This document shows, in pieces, positions 26,850-44,288 of a DNA stretch of 64,000 nt. How positions within the stretch are numbered: position 1 is the stretch's first letter; the number at the start of each line of letters is the position of its first letter. The notes below the pieces were generated by a model. The model was not told where the DNA came from. It ran no database searches and was given only the letters and a program-made list of their open reading frames with translations. Source of the stretch: Cacajao melanocephalus (taxonomy: Eukaryota; Chordata; Mammalia; Primates; Pitheciidae); NCBI GenBank assembly GCA_963573385.1, contig CAUYLG010009056.1, positions 33,414 through 97,413 on the forward strand. Direction: 5' to 3'. The translations under genes and the position numbers were made by a program.

Positions 26850-27200
26850 AAAACCTCTAGACAATTTAAATTTAGTAGTTTCTCTGAGCAAAGAATGATT
26901 ATGAATCGGGCAGCACTCAGAATCAGAAAAGGTTCAGAGAACTCTGCAAAGAAGGACTGACATAGAAAATAAAGTTACAGAAATAGCCTGGTTGATTGCA
27001 GCTCAGCCATTGCCTGATTTGGCCTCGGGTCTGATCAGCTGGCAGCCTCTGATTGGCTGAAGCTGGGCTGCAGACTGGCTGAGACTCAGCTGTTTGTCAT
27101 TTTCCTAAGTTAGGTTTTCAGTTTATGTGCTAAGTTCGGTTGCAGTTCATTACCTAGGAACCGAGAGTAGAGAGACAGCCTCAGGTCAGGGGCCTTGCTT
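26850..27200 (-). mobile_element. Probable antisense LTR fragment
   Basis: 'CTCTGAGCAAAGAATGATT', 'GAATCGGGCAGCACTCAG' and 'GGTTTTCAGTTTATGTGC' recur in antisense ERV-type LTRs. Several GATTGGCTG/CTGGCTGAG repeats (27010-27095) resemble U3 CCAAT units. Family unresolved. Confidence 0.45.
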
Positions 27201-27759
27201 ATTTAATTTAACGCTCTCATGATACGTTTTTCTGCGTGAATATGCATTTAATAGCCTTTTGGTCACGGACGTGAAGCAAAGCTGCAAAGGGTGCAGTTTT
27301 CTGGACCTGAAAAACAAGTTGGATTAAAACAGGTGAGGCTTCCCCCTCCCCATCTGTGTGTACACAATTTCTTATCCCTGCGTCCCCCTTCCTCCTGCCA
27401 TTTGCCTTGGCAGTGTGATTTGTAGCTGTGGTGCTGGTTGGGGCAGGTAAGGCGTACAAGGGGCAGTTTATGAAGGATTGTGTTGGCACACTCTGAGATT
27501 TGGGGCCCAGCCTGGGTGCCCTTGAGGACAGGTCTGAGCTGGTCCCAGGGAACGGCTTCCAGTGCTGGAGCGTCCTTCTGCTCTCTGCTGCCCCCTGGGG
27601 GAATATTCTCACACTGACGTTCCAGGTCAACTGTAAAATGATAGTAATTTCTAGGTGGAACAAACTGGTGACCGAGTGTGAGGAAGGAGACCCTCTCCTC
27701 CCGAGCTTCTAAGGCCATTTCTCCTTTAGCCTTCTACATTGCATCTCAAAAGCAGAAGT
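27201..27759. other. GC-richer unique-looking stretch, no gene assigned
   Basis: Two overlapping minus-strand frames of about 150 codons (27217-27718) exist in different phases. Neither shows a domain or signal peptide. The double frame reflects low stop density. A CTCF-like motif lies at 27588-27601. Confidence 0.4.
27588..27601 (-). promoter_or_regulatory. CTCF-like motif
   Basis: CTGCCCCCTGGGGG matches 13 of 14 positions of the reverse-complement CTCF core (SYGCCMYCTRSTGG). Motif match only. Confidence 0.4.
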
Positions 27760-28106
27760 TAAAAGTCAGCCAGAGGAGGGACCGGTTGGCGCTGCTGGTC
27801 AGGTCTAAAGGATTAAACCCCCCACAACCCTAGCTATAGATCATGGACATGGTATGGAGGAATTTTCCGCGGAAGGCATTGTTTTTGCTCATCTGCTCAG
27901 ACCCCCACCTAGTCACATCCCCCAAGTCTCGACCCTCTCACATGTGCACCTCTCAGACTTCAAGCCTTTAAAAGGGCCAAGGTTTTCTTTGTCGGGGAGC
28001 TTGATTGTTGAGGCATCTATGCCGCTGCAGCTCCCGGAATAAAATGACCACTTCTTTCCCTGTTTGGTGTTCGAGAGGTTTATTTGCGGCCCTCCTGCTT
28101 CAGGTG
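27760..28106 (+). mobile_element. Probable ERV LTR fragment, sense
   Basis: TTTAAAAGGG box near 27966, 'GGGGAGCTTGATTGTTGAGG', then 'CTCCCGGAATAAAATGACC' (AATAAA about 28038) and 'GAGAGGTTTATTTGCGG': the R/U5 pattern common in ERV1 LTRs. A 120-codon frame (28005-28367) starts within it and has no recognised homologue. Confidence 0.5.
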
Positions 28107-28346
28107 GAGAAGAATTTCACTGGTGAGAGTCACATATCGAGAAGAACGCACAAAAATCCATGCACCTCAGCCGCTTCATCTGCAGCTTTAATTCTCACAA
28201 AAGCATCCCCACATGTGATTGTTTCTGTTCCTTGTGTCCTGGCTTTAAGAGCTCATTTCAAACTTACCATTCTCCTTAATAATAAAAATCTTGTCAATCT
28301 CTTGCTGAAATTGGGTCTGTCCTATTTCTCAGATCTGTTAGTTTGG

Positions 28347-28612
28347 AAGTCCCATTTAAAGAGATGATAAGGTTAGGCATGGCTTGTCCTCAGTAAACCT
28401 TAGTGCTTACTTTCCTAAAAGTGGGCATAGTGTACTGGTTGAGTGTGAGGGGAGTGTCAGGTCCACCGCTGAGCATGAGAGGCTAATGCCCCCCTTCTGT
28501 GGTGAGGATGAAATGAGATGATGTAGATAAAGCACTTTGTGTAGAGTCTATCTCATAAGCCAATGAATGTTGGCTGTTTTGTTATTTCCTAAGTTCTTAC
28601 AATTCATTCATT
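28347..28612 (+). repeat. MIR-containing duplicated block, copy A
   Basis: The MIR core is shortened ('GGATGAAATGAGATGATG', 'GCACTTTGTGTAGAG'). Its upstream flank 'GCATGGCTTGTCCTCAGT' and internal deletion are shared with the block at 31718-32420. Confidence 0.65.
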
Positions 28613-29460
28613 AGTTTGTTCCAAACTCTTACCTGGAGTGATTTCCAAGTCCTCCAGTTTGTTGACTGCGTTCTTCATGATTTCTCCAGCGTGCTACTCT
28701 GTGAGAAACAGCAGACACACAGACACAGCCCTGACCCAGTGGGGTCGCAGTGGGTGGTGGGGAAAATCAGTCTCAGACCCAGTCATGACAGGAGTTAAAG
28801 TGAACGTGCTTTTGGGGGATCACACATATTCTGCATAAAAGCAAAACCTGCTCTGCTTCCAGTATGTCTAAGCACGTCACCTATAACAGTAAAAACCAAA
28901 AACATAAAACAGTTTTCACCCTGAAATAAATCAGAAGTATGAGAATCACCCTGAGAGGCCTTGTCCCCAAATAATAAAACATGAATGTTTATTGTAAACT
29001 TGGGCTCCTTCCAAAACCAGCACCACCCCCGCCGCGCCCCATATTTGCTATGTGGATGTCTAGAGCCATGGCAAGAGCTTTGTGAATATAACAGTCAAGT
29101 GAGTAAGTTGTTTTCTCTCCGGGAACACATGAATGGATACGTCATAGCTTTGATAATACTGCATATTTTTCCTTTAAGTCCTTGTTATGTTTTTTGTTTA
29201 ACCAACCAGTCCTTTGGAAGTCCGACTCTCTTGCTCCCTTTGAAGGTGAACTTCTTTCCTTCTGTAAATGCCTCTTTCTCTGAGTGTTTTGACACCAGTT
29301 GTGCCTGAATTGTGATGAAGGACAAAGTTTCGAAAGATGTTCCATCTGGTCCATTTTGTTATTAGGTTAAGATAAAAAAAATTGAAATATTTTTAGAATA
29401 TAAATACTCTTGAGAAGTATACATACTTTTAGAGTATAGATACTTGAGAATTACCCATGA
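28613..29460. other. Unique-looking sequence, no gene seen
   Basis: About 850 bases. A 107-codon frame at 28985-29308 ends with a cysteine-containing tail but has no recognised family. A short GC-rich run (CCACCCCCGCCGCGCCCC) lies near 29030. Confidence 0.4.
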
Positions 29461-30400
29461 GAAGTGGTGAAATTGTATAGTTAGTTCTCATATACCCTTA
29501 GTTTAAGATAGCATCTTAACCCTAGCACATTAGCAATCCAGGAAACTAACATTGGTATTAGCTAAAGTACAGAGTTTATTCAGATTTCACCAGTTTTTAT
29601 ATGCATTTTTGTTTTGTTGCCCAGGTTGGAGTGTGGTGGTGTGATCTCGGCTCACTGCAACATCTGCCTCCTGGGTTCAAGTGATTCTCTTGCCTCTGCC
29701 TCCTGAGTAGTTGGGACTACAGGTGCACACCACCACGCCTGGCTAATTTTTGAATTTTTTTTTTTTTTTTGTAGAGATGGGGGTTTCACCATGTTGGCCA
29801 GGCTGGTCTTGAACTCCTGACCTCAGGTGATCGCTTGCCTCAGCCTCCCAAAGTGCTGGGATTACAGGCATGAGCCACTGTGCCCGGCCTAGATGCACTT
29901 TTTTTGGTACATGTATGTGTGTGTACGTAGCTCTGAAATTTTCTCACATGTGTAGATTTATGTAAACACAGCCACATCCAGGATACAGACAATGCCATCA
30001 CTCCAAGAAATTCTGTGTTGTAACCACATTATAGTCACACTTTCTCCCTAACCTGACCTGTGACAACTATTGGTCTGTTCTTCATCACTACAATTTTGTC
30101 ATTTCAAGAATGTTATATAAATGGTCCATACAGCATATAAACATTTAAGATGGGCTTTTTTCACTTAGCATAATGCACTTGAGATCCACCCAAGTCGTAC
30201 ATTATCATTATGTTTCTTTCCGTTGCTGGGTAATATATTATTATACAGTGTACTACAGTATATTTCACCATTCACTTGTTGAAAGATGTTTGGGTTCTTT
30301 TCAGTTTTGGGGCATTACAGATAAGGCTGCCATGAGCATTTATTTAAAGTTTCTTTGTGTGCATGTAAGTTTTATTCTTCTAGGTTTCTGGGTGACCATC
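29461..30400 (-). mobile_element. Old L1 3'-region fragment (L1ME/L1MC-like), split by an Alu
   Basis: 'AGATTTCACCAGTTTTTATA', 'ACATGTGTAGATTTATG', 'CATTTCAAGAATGTTATATA' and 'CTTTTTTCACTTAGCATAAT' are antisense landmarks of old L1 3' regions. Confidence 0.75.
29606..29890 (-). mobile_element. Alu, antisense, inside the L1 fragment
   Basis: 'TTGTTTTGTTGCCCAGG' (lacking part of the usual start) to 'GTGCCCGGCCT'; ATGCATTTT and ATGCACTTTT flank it. Confidence 0.92.
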
Positions 30401-31142
30401 TTATGTTATAAATTGTGTTTGCAGTTGTATTTGTAACACAGTTGGTGTTAAGTTGGGCTTCTTGGATTGTCCTGTGTGCATGAGACAAGAACAGAGGTAA
30501 CTTAGTATGTGAGCGATGCATTTAGACCAAGTGAAGTCAAATGCTATCATGACATTTGATGCTAATGGCGATTTGACAGGACTTCAAATGGAGTTGATTG
30601 GTAAGAGCCATCACACATAGTCGTATAAATCTGCCAAACTCAAAAACATTTGTGTGGAAACAACAGTTCCATAGTTACGTTGTGAAGGGAAGAGTGGTTT
30701 CATTCCAGCAGAAAAACATCATCTACCTCATTATATTAAAACAATTGTTCATTTGGATTTTTATTGGTTTTGTAGTTTTCTTTTTATTTCATTTATAAAT
30801 TTGTTTTAATTTTATGGCTGTGGACTGGCACGTAATCAGTTTAATGGCTCAATAAAACCACTATAATATATGTGATTTAATAGTGGTTGTGGTATTGAAT
30901 AAAGGCAAGGTACAAAACAAATTCACTATATTTAAAAAGCTGTGAAGGTGGGGATTTATATCATGTTTTATGTTTGTGCATATTAATATAGTTGGCATAT
31001 TGAATCAAACAGAGGCAAAAATAAAGGTGCTTAAACAAATATAGAAGGCCTACTTCTCTTATAAAAGTCTGAGCTGGTCTAGGATTGTAGGGTCATCTGG
31101 ATACCCAGGTTCCTTCTAACTTGTTGCTCTGCCTTCTAGATC
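30401..31142. other. AT-rich unique-looking sequence, no gene seen
   Basis: About 740 bases. The 66-codon frame at 30598-30798 is hydrophobic at its C-terminus but has no homologue I recognise. Confidence 0.4.
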
Positions 31143-31305
31143 AATGCTTCTCAAATTTGTGTGAATATTAATTACTTGGAGATCTTATTGAAACGCACAG
31201 TTCGGCATCAGTCGGTCTAGGGTGAGGCCCGAGAGCCCGCATTTCCACAAACTCCCAGCTGCGGCTCCTACCGCTGAGTCGCAGACCACATTTGGAATAG
31301 GAAGG
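31143..31305 (+). mobile_element. MER5A-type hAT-Charlie DNA element
   Basis: 'CAATGCTTCTCAAATTTG', 'TACTTGGAGATCTTATTGAA', 'GGTGAGGCCCGAGAGCC' and 'AGACCACATTTGGAATAGG' follow the MER5A consensus. Confidence 0.8.
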
Positions 31306-31454
31306 TCCTGAGGACTGCCTTCATTCACATGGTTGAAGCAGTTTCATCTCCACTTCACTGGATTTCCAGCTATGGGAAGGGCTCCAGAGGAGGTGGAAGA
31401 CTGGCAGCATCTTAATGAGAACATGACTAGAAGTTGTCTCTATTCTCTTTGCTT

Positions 31455-31612
31455 CTCACTGCCAGAACTTGTCATATGACTCTACCCAGTTGCAAGGGAG
31501 GCTGCAGAATGTAAGCTCTAGGTCAAACTTGAGGAATTCTATTAACTAAAAGGAAGGTAGAGAGAATTCGTACTAAGGAAGTATTAGCAGTCTCTGTCAC
31601 AATAGTTCATGA
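31455..31612 (+). mobile_element. Old interspersed repeat, same family as 53262-53690
   Basis: 'GTCATATGACTCTACCCAG', 'AAGGGAGGCTGCAGAATG' and 'AGTATTAGCAGTCTCTG' match the layout of the block at 53550-53690. Family not named. Confidence 0.45.
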
Positions 31613-31817
31613 GAATTTAAGCCGACATGGGGTTTGTGAGAATTTTTTCCTTTTGAAGAGGTTCATACGTTTCTAAGTTTGAGAAATGCTAAGCTGAAGT
31701 GCAATGTGAAGCTCTATTTTAAGAGTTAATAAAATTAAGCATAGCTTGTCCTTAGTGAATCCATAGTGCTTCTTTTCTGAAATTGGGTGTGGAGTGCTGA
31801 TTCAGAATGTGATCTCT

Positions 31818-32008
31818 GGCAGGGCACAATGGCTCATACCTGTAATCCCAGCACTTTGGGAGGCAAAGGTAGGATCGCTTGAGCCCAGGAGGTCAAGGTT
31901 GCAGTGAGCCATGATTGTGCCGCTGCACTCCAGCCTGGGCAACAGAGCAAGACTCTGTCCCAAAAGTTGAGAAAAAAGGAAAAAGGAAAAAGAAAAAAGA
32001 AAAAAAGT
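31818..32008 (+). mobile_element. Alu, sense, internally deleted (first of a pair)
   Basis: 'GGCAGGGCACAATGGC' then a jump to the right arm and a long GAAAAA-type tail. It shares the 12-bp duplication TGTGATCTCTGG (31808-31819, 32272-32283) with the next Alu. Confidence 0.9.
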
Positions 32009-32270
32009 GGGCTGGGTGTGGTGGCTCATGCCTGTTATCTCAGCACTTTGGGAGGCCGTAGTCAGGAGGTCAGGAGATAGAGACCAGCCTGGCCCAAAAA
32101 AATTAGCCAGGCATGGTGGTGTAGACCTGTAATCCCAGCTACTCGGGAGGCTGAGGCATGAGAATTGCTTGAATCCCCGGCAGCCGAGGTTGCAGTGAGC
32201 TGAGGTCATGCTACTGTACTCCAGCCTGGGCAACAGAGTGAGACTCTGTCTCAGTTTAAAAAAAAAAAAA
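32009..32270 (+). mobile_element. Alu, sense, internal deletion (second of pair)
   Basis: 'GGCTGGGTGTGGTGGC' to an A-run. About 35 bases are missing after 'CCAGCCTGGCC'. It follows the tail of the previous Alu directly. Confidence 0.9.
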
Positions 32271-32420
32271 GTGTGATCTCTGGACTCAGAAAAGTCTCAA
32301 GTCCCCCACTGAGAGTGAGAGTAATGCCAACCTTATGTTGTGGGGATAAAATGAGATGATATATGTAGAGCACTTTATGTGGTGCATATACCTGCAGTAG
32401 CACTCATACAAGACTTTTCA

Positions 32421-35752
<3,332 letters not shown>

Positions 35753-35983
35753 GGGTAGGTAATGTCATGGTAAGCTCTAAAATGGAATAGCTTCTATGGA
35801 AGATGGTAAGCGGCTATTAATCTCCAGCACAAAGAAGAATAGAACAAGAAGAAATTGACTTATATGACTACATGAGAGACGTAAGTTAGCTACAAGGAAG
35901 AATTTCTGGAGCCAAGGCAATGTAATATCATAACCAGGAAAATCATCAAATTTTTCTTTATTAATGTTAAAAACAAAGGAGAC

Positions 35984-37413
<1,430 letters not shown>

Positions 37414-38510
37414 AAATACAATGTCTTTCCTAAGGTCATCTGCCAGGAAGGGGTGAGGTGAAGAAATAAAGATGTTGGTGATGGAAGATTGGGATGAGGT
37501 GGAGAAAATTGAGTCCAGCCAGATTCTTCCCTTGCTGATTATAAATGTATGTTCTTTGTAGAAAATTTGGAAAAAGATAGAGAATAGGACAAAAGCAAAA
37601 TTATATATAATTCCACCACTTATAGATAACTATGGTTAATATTTTAAAACATTTTCTTCTATGTAGCTATAGGAATTTGGAGAAACTGAGACAACTGCTT
37701 GTAGAGAGCTGGTCTGAAAGGTTATCCACGGGTTAAAAGAGCAAGCATAAGTCACATGCCTATGGATTGGGGGTAGAGAAAATCTGTTCTCAGAGAGAAA
37801 AGTGAGACAGGGCTTTAGAAAGAAAAATAAATGAAAGTCTCTTGATCTGAGCAACAGAAAGAGCAAGAGTGGCTTTCTGGATATGTGCAACTATTATGTA
37901 TAAATTTTAAAAAAGAATGACTTCCTGGGTCTCCAGTGCTTCTCCTTTTCCCAATTTCCAGGATTAGGAATTTTGAGCCACAGCAGTACCTGTCTTAGGT
38001 CCTGAGAGCAGTATCTCAGTAGGCTTTCAACGGCTCAAACAAGTGGGTTTTCATTTCTTGAAATCAAAGACCTCTAACTAGAATAGCCACATGAAGTAGT
38101 AGGAGCTTAAGCTATTACTGCTATTGACAACCTATGGAAAGTGGCTTTTTCATTCCACCATTCACTGGAATGTACGATGACGGTGCTCGACTCAGGACCT
38201 TTCTGCGCCACTCCTTTTAACCAGAGTCGATGTGCTTTCACTTCCAGCAGCGCATACCTATAACCGTTCTTTTTCCTTTTTTTTTGAGGACTGCCCACCC
38301 ACTGGAACCCACCTTAGAGGCCTGCATAAAGAGCACTTGCCTGGAAGTTTGTGCTCCACTGAGGGCACCGCTAACTGATGACTGGTTATGGGAATATAAA
38401 GCCCTAGCCCCCTTTCCCTGATGAAACAACTCTGAAGCCAGAGTTCTGCAGGATCATGCTGAAGCTACCCTCTGTGGACCTTGAGACTGAACTTGCTGTA
38501 GGCAGTATCT
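37414..38510. other. Unique-looking sequence, no gene seen
   Basis: About 1.1 kb. 37530-37670 ('TGTAGAAAATTTGGAAAAAG', 'CCACCACTTATAGATAACTA') looks like a very old interspersed repeat. Short frames on both strands at 38107-38429 overlap each other and are not called. Confidence 0.4.
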
Positions 38511-39025
38511 AAGGTGCTCCCCAATGATCCCCGCCTCCTGGTATTCATACTCTTGTGTAATCCCTCTCCTTGAGTGTGGGATAGATGGAGTGACTTGCTT
38601 TTGACCACTAGAATATGGCAAAGGTGTGGGGATGCCAATTCCATGATTAGATTACAAAAGATTGTGATTCCTATCTTGTGAACAGACTATTCCCTTCTCA
38701 GCTTGTATGCTTTGGTGAGGCAAGCTTTTTGGCAGGGAACTGAGGGGAGCCTCTGGCCAATAGTCAGCAAGACACTGAGGCTCTCAGTTCAACAACCTGT
38801 ATGGAACTAAATGTTGATCACAATCACTGAGCGAGTGTAGAAGTAGATCCTTCCCAGCTTGGGCTCTTAAATGAGCCTGAATCAGCACTTCGATTACAAC
38901 CTTGTGACAGACCATGTAGCAGAGGACTCAGTAACGTTGTGCCTGGATTCCCGACACACAGAACCTGTGAGATAATGAAGGTGTATTGGTTTTAGATGCC
39001 AAGTTTTGGGGCAATTGGTTATGTA
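38511..39025 (+). mobile_element. MLT1-type MaLR LTR, sense
   Basis: 'CCTCCTGGTATTCATACTC', 'CTTGAGTGTGGGATAGATGG', 'AGAATATGGCAAAGGTG' and 'CACAGAACCTGTGAGATAAT' match MLT1B/C-like LTRs, near full length. Confidence 0.8.
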
Positions 39026-39186
39026 GGTTAATACAATATCTTGGGTGGTTTCCTCCCATTACCTGTCTTGTTTCCCCCATTCTCTTACCAGTTTTTCCTG
39101 AGGTCCCTTTCTTAATAAAGCACTTGCGTAGAAACTTCCCTAAGATAGCTGATCCTGATCCTAGGCAACGAACTCTAAGGATGGGT

Positions 39187-39482
39187 TTTTTTGTTTTTTG
39201 AGATGGAGTCTTGCTCCTGTCATGCAGGCTGGAGTGCAGTGGCTCAATCTCAGCTCACTGCAAACTCCACCTCCTGAGTTCAAATGATTCTCCTTCCTCA
39301 GTCTCCTGAGTAGATGGGATTACAGGCATGTGCCACCACGCCCAGCTAATTTTTGTATTTTCAGTAGAGATAGGGTTTTGCCATGTTGGCCAGACTGGTC
39401 TTCAACTCCTGACCTCAGGTGATCCACCCGCCTCGGCCTCCCCAAGTGCTAGGATTACAGGCATGAGCCACTGTGCCTGGCC
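39187..39482 (-). mobile_element. Alu, antisense, in ERVL remnant
   Basis: 'TTTGAGATGGAGTCTTGC' to 'CTGTGCCTGGCC'; AAGGATGGG and AAGGGTGGG flank it. Confidence 0.92.
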
Positions 39483-41199
39483 AAGGGTGGGGTTCTAAAG
39501 TAGGATAATTTATCAGCCAGCTGGCAACAGGACTATCACTGCAGTAAGTGGAGTGTTGTAGGCATATCGTAGCCTTGCAAATACTAAGACTTTTATCTGT
39601 GATGAATCGGGACAGGGATGTAGGTAGAAGGGATGTTTGAAGACAGTTGAATGAATTGGTTGATCTTGGGTGCTTATTGCTGCACTGAAGAGAGAAAATA
39701 ACAAGCTCATTACCCAAATAGAGCATGGTGTGGAAGTCTGAAGACCTCTATGCAGCAGCCAGAAGGCAGAACATGCTGAAGATAAGGCTCAGGATCTGAA
39801 TATAAGAGTAGCAGAACTTCGGAGAAGACTGAATTAGCAGGTTCTTACAAGTCAGTGTCATGATAGGGAAGGCCTAATACCCTGAGACTTGGGATGGGGA
39901 CAATTGGGTGCACTAGAGGACACTGGTCTCAGATTCACCCTGAGCCCTCTGAGCCTGTGGAAATGGACCATTTCCTTTTGCCGGAGGATAACAGCACTTA
40001 CCCCTGTCTGAAGACTGTATAAAGGCTGTAATTGAAGCAGATGATTTATGTGCTGTCCTTCTGATCTAGTCTCATCTTTCTTACTGGCCATTAGACTAAT
40101 AATTTGGATCAAATATTATCATGTCACAACTCTGGAAGTGCTGGTTCTGCTTAGGGAGAAAGGAGCTGAACTGCAGGAGCTAGCTGATGTAAACTGGTGC
40201 ATTGGCCTGGGAATGCCTCTTGAGAGTGATGGGCTGCTAGTGTAGACTATTGTATGGAGTTAGATGAGGAGAGAGACTGTTAATATGAATACATTCTTCT
40301 GTGATTCAGGATTTAATGTTCTGGCAAGGGCTCCTGGAGATAGTTTCAATTATGCTGCTCCTGGAACATTAAAAAATCATGGTCCACATTAAAGGGGGTA
40401 GAACTGCCTTGGCATATTGTCAAGCAAGGAATCAGAAGTCTCATACAAGTAAGTGTATGTGTCAGTTATCAACATATTGTTTCTCAGCGCCAAATCCCCC
40501 CTCCCGTTTTTCTTGTCTGTTCTGTGATTTTGAAGCTAGACTATGTAATCATTTTTCCTTTGCCATCTGGTGCAATATTAGGATTTATTGATAGAGGGTA
40601 CTGGAGAAATACTGCAAAGTATCAGGAAGGAAGGCATGTCTCTTCCTTGTTTTGGTGTGATTTTTTTCTTTTTTCTCTGATCGTGTGGCTGCTAATAGTG
40701 GGCAGAGGCCCGCTGACTCTCATTCCCCTGCAAGTTTCTGTTGTGCTCCGGCAGGCTGCTTCCTGTGGACCAGCTCCAGTTCACCAGAACCTCAGCAAAC
40801 TGCAGTGCTAAGTATGGGAGGGTGCCTGCAGGGTTCTCCACCACAGGCCCATTTATCATGGTGTCAATAGGAATGAAAAGGATATGGGCATTCTACTGGA
40901 AGATTGCTTCATATACCTGGCAGGGCAAAAACCCCAACAACCCCCTGAAACCAAATTTAAGATCCAGTGGCCAAAAACTTGCTTTGAATTATCACAGTGG
41001 AGAGTTATGGCTATTTACCTATTTCCCAGACCTAAGCCAGTTCAAAGACAGAATCCCTTTCTTGAAGAGTAGTTGTTCTCTTTGAGAAGAAACTTGCAAT
41101 GTTGCCACAGGTGTATATTATATATTCCCCCAAGCCTTCCTCAGTGGGACCTGTGGTCATTTACTAGTCACTGTGCACTGAAGAAAAGGCAATGCCTAT

Positions 41200-41900
41200 A
41201 CTTTTCAGGTATTACTAGAAACTGGCTCTGAACCGATGCAAATTCCAGAGGAAGCTAAATACTACTGTGGTCTAGCAGTCAAAGTGGGGGCTTATTGTGG
41301 TCAAGTGATAAATGGAAACTTTAATCACTTCCAACTCACTGTGGCCCGACTGTGGTACTCTTCCTGTGGTAATTTTCCCACTTCCTGAATGCCATATTGG
41401 AATAAACATACTTGTTACTGTTAGAATCCCCATCTGGCTCTCTGACCCTGGTGTAAGGGCCATTATGATAGGCAGGACTAAGTCGGAGCTTTTGGAGTTT
41501 CCCTTCCCTATAAAGATAGTAAACCAGAAGGAATATTGCATCTATTGTAAATTATAGATATTATTGCCTCCATTAAAGAATTGAAAGATGCAGGGTTTGT
41601 GATACCTATCACATTCCCGTTGAACTCATCAGTTTTACTTGTACAGCATTTGGATGGATCTTGAAGAATGACTGAGAATACTATAATCTTAATCAGATTG
41701 TGACTTTGTAGCTTCTGTCTCAGATATAGAGTTTTTACAGAAACAACTCAATGAAGTCCCCTGGCAACTTGGTATGTAGCTATAGCCCCAGCTAATGCTT
41801 TTCTCTCCATACCAATTTGGGAGAACCTCCAGAAGCTGTTTGCTTTTACCTGGAAGGGCCAAGAGTATACCTTCACTTTTCTAGGCCTCTGACTGACAGC
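41200..41900 (+). pseudogene. Decayed ERVL pol: protease and reverse transcriptase segments
   Basis: Similarity to ERVL pol is spread over all three frames. A protease-like 'LLETGSE' segment starts near 41209, where the active-site D-S/T-G is not intact. An RT N-terminal-like segment covers about 41560-41670, and a further piece near 41770-41880 reads into 'FAFTW'-like sequence. Several stops are present. The catalytic YIDD region is not found. Not functional. Confidence 0.65.
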
Positions 41901-42552
41901 CAAACTGTGCTCCACAGTCCAGGAATGCAGGTATATCTTGGGCTTGGACAAGTTTTCTTTTCATACAAACTGAATGACCAGGTGTACTCACCAGTATCTT
42001 TCCCCTGGTGTTAAGAGTAGACATGTGCATATACTTATGGGAGTGGGCAAAAAGTGTCAATATCTTTTTAATGTACCTTCATGCTCACTAGAGAACATCC
42101 ATTGCAGAAGAGACGTGGTCAACCAGATTGTCAGGACTTATGCAGTCTATGTCAGCCAGCCTTTGTCCTTGGTCACCCAGTGTCTCCCTGGGGGCCTATA
42201 AATGGATAGCCATGGTGGCAGAGATAGAGGTTATCTTTGTGTTGAGTTCTCTTTCACCAAGGCTGATCTAGGGACTGCCACTGCTGACTGTTTGAACTGT
42301 CAGCAGCAGAGACTGAGTCTGAGCCTTCAGTATGATAAATACGTTGAGGAGACCAAGCAGGCTATTGGTCACAAGTTGATTGTGTCAGATCCTGTTTGCA
42401 CTGGAAAGAGCAACAATTCTTCTTAATGGGAATGAATCAAAATGTATTCTAGGTATGGATTTGCCCTTTCTGCCTTCAGTTCCTCAGCCAATACCATTAT
42501 CCAGGGGTTCATAGAGTGTCTGATTTAACACTATTTGAGGGCTCACAGAGTA

Positions 42553-43166
<614 letters not shown>

Positions 43167-43439
43167 AGAGTGTCTGATTGACTAACATGGGATCCGACAT
43201 ATAACACAGACTAATGCGTGACCATGTGTTAGAATGACAGTTGGACATATGATTGTGAAGTCGCTGATCTTGTGTACTGCATAGTATGCTAGTTGGCTAA
43301 ACAACCTTGGAATAGCTTCTGGAAGGTATGATCAAAGTGTCACCTTGAAGATGATAATCTGCAAGATTGGAACATTGTTCTTTAAGGTGCTGTATTTCTT
43401 TTGAGTCAATGACCATGATGTGGTTTTGTGTAGAACATA

Positions 43440-43800
43440 AGTCTGGGTTCTAAGAGGTGGAGGAAGGGGTGGGAGAAGCTCACCATCAATGTCAGTGACC
43501 TGTGTGGGGAATTTGTGCTTCTTGTCCTGCAACGTTGGGTTCTAGGGTTCTGGAGGTTCTGCTTCCCAGAAGCGGAATACATTAGGATTCTCAGAATCCT
43601 ATTAAACCTAAAGCTCCTTCTACCTTGTCATTTTATGCCTCTCATGACATGAGATCAGCAGGCTGAGAAAGGAGCTACGCTGGCAGGAGTAATTGGCCTT
43701 GATCATGAGGCCGTAGGGCTGCTTCCCCATAATGGGGATAGGAACTAGTATGTTTAGAAGGAGATCCACTGGAATCTCTTGATGCTGTCATGTGACAAAG
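43440..43800 (+). pseudogene. Decayed ERVL dUTPase-like region
   Basis: 'GGGAATTTGTGCTTCTTGTC' through 'GCAGGAGTAATTGGCCTTG' follows the order of the pol-encoded dUTPase of HERV-L elements. Frame interrupted. Confidence 0.55.
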
Positions 43801-43973
43801 GAATTATAGCTGCTGGAGCCTGCCAAGGGCGCGGTAACCAGGAGCTCAGGACCCCTCAGAGTTGGAGATCTAGGTCATTCACCAGGCAAGCAGCTTAGAC
43901 CAGCAATTGTGCTAGCCAAAGGGAGTTCCTAATACATATCAGGAACCACTGCAACAGTGAGAACTGTGGCTTT

Positions 43974-44020
43974 GTGTGTGTGTGTGTGTGTGTGCGTGTG
44001 CGTGTGTGTGTGTGTGTGTG
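43974..44020. repeat. (TG)n microsatellite
   Basis: GTGTGT run with GCGTG interruptions between the ERVL remnant and an Alu. Confidence 0.95.
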
Positions 44021-44288
44021 TCAGGATCTTGTCCTGTGACCCAGGCTGGAGTGCTGTGGCATGATTATAGCTCACTGTAGCCTTGACCTCTCAGGCTGAA
44101 GCCATCCTCCTGCCTCAGCCACCTAAGTAGCTGGAACTACAGGCACGTACCACCATGCCCAGGTAATTTTTAAAATTTTTTGTCGAGATATGTTACCCAT
44201 GCTGGTCTTGAACTCCTGGCCTTATGCAGTCCTGCCTTGGTGTCTCAAAGTGCTGGGATTGCAGGCTTGAACCATCGCACCTGGCCTG
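44021..44288 (-). mobile_element. AluJ-like, antisense
   Basis: 'CAGGATCTTGTCCTGTG' to 'CGCACCTGGCC'. Strongly decayed. Confidence 0.88.

Larger units (their letters stand above)
31718..32420 (+). repeat. MIR-containing duplicated block, copy B (split by two Alus)
   Basis: 'GCATAGCTTGTCCTTAGTGA' and 'GATAAAATGAGATGATATAT' mirror 28347-28612 once the Alu pair is removed. Confidence 0.65.

Noticed and set aside
27217..27718. Two overlapping minus-strand frames of about 150 codons
   Set aside because: Different phases over the same GC-richer segment, no domain, no start context or splice evidence; low stop density explains both.
40741..41085. 114-codon frame as a host gene
   Set aside because: It lies within the ERVL remnant, in the gag region, and is a short surviving open stretch.
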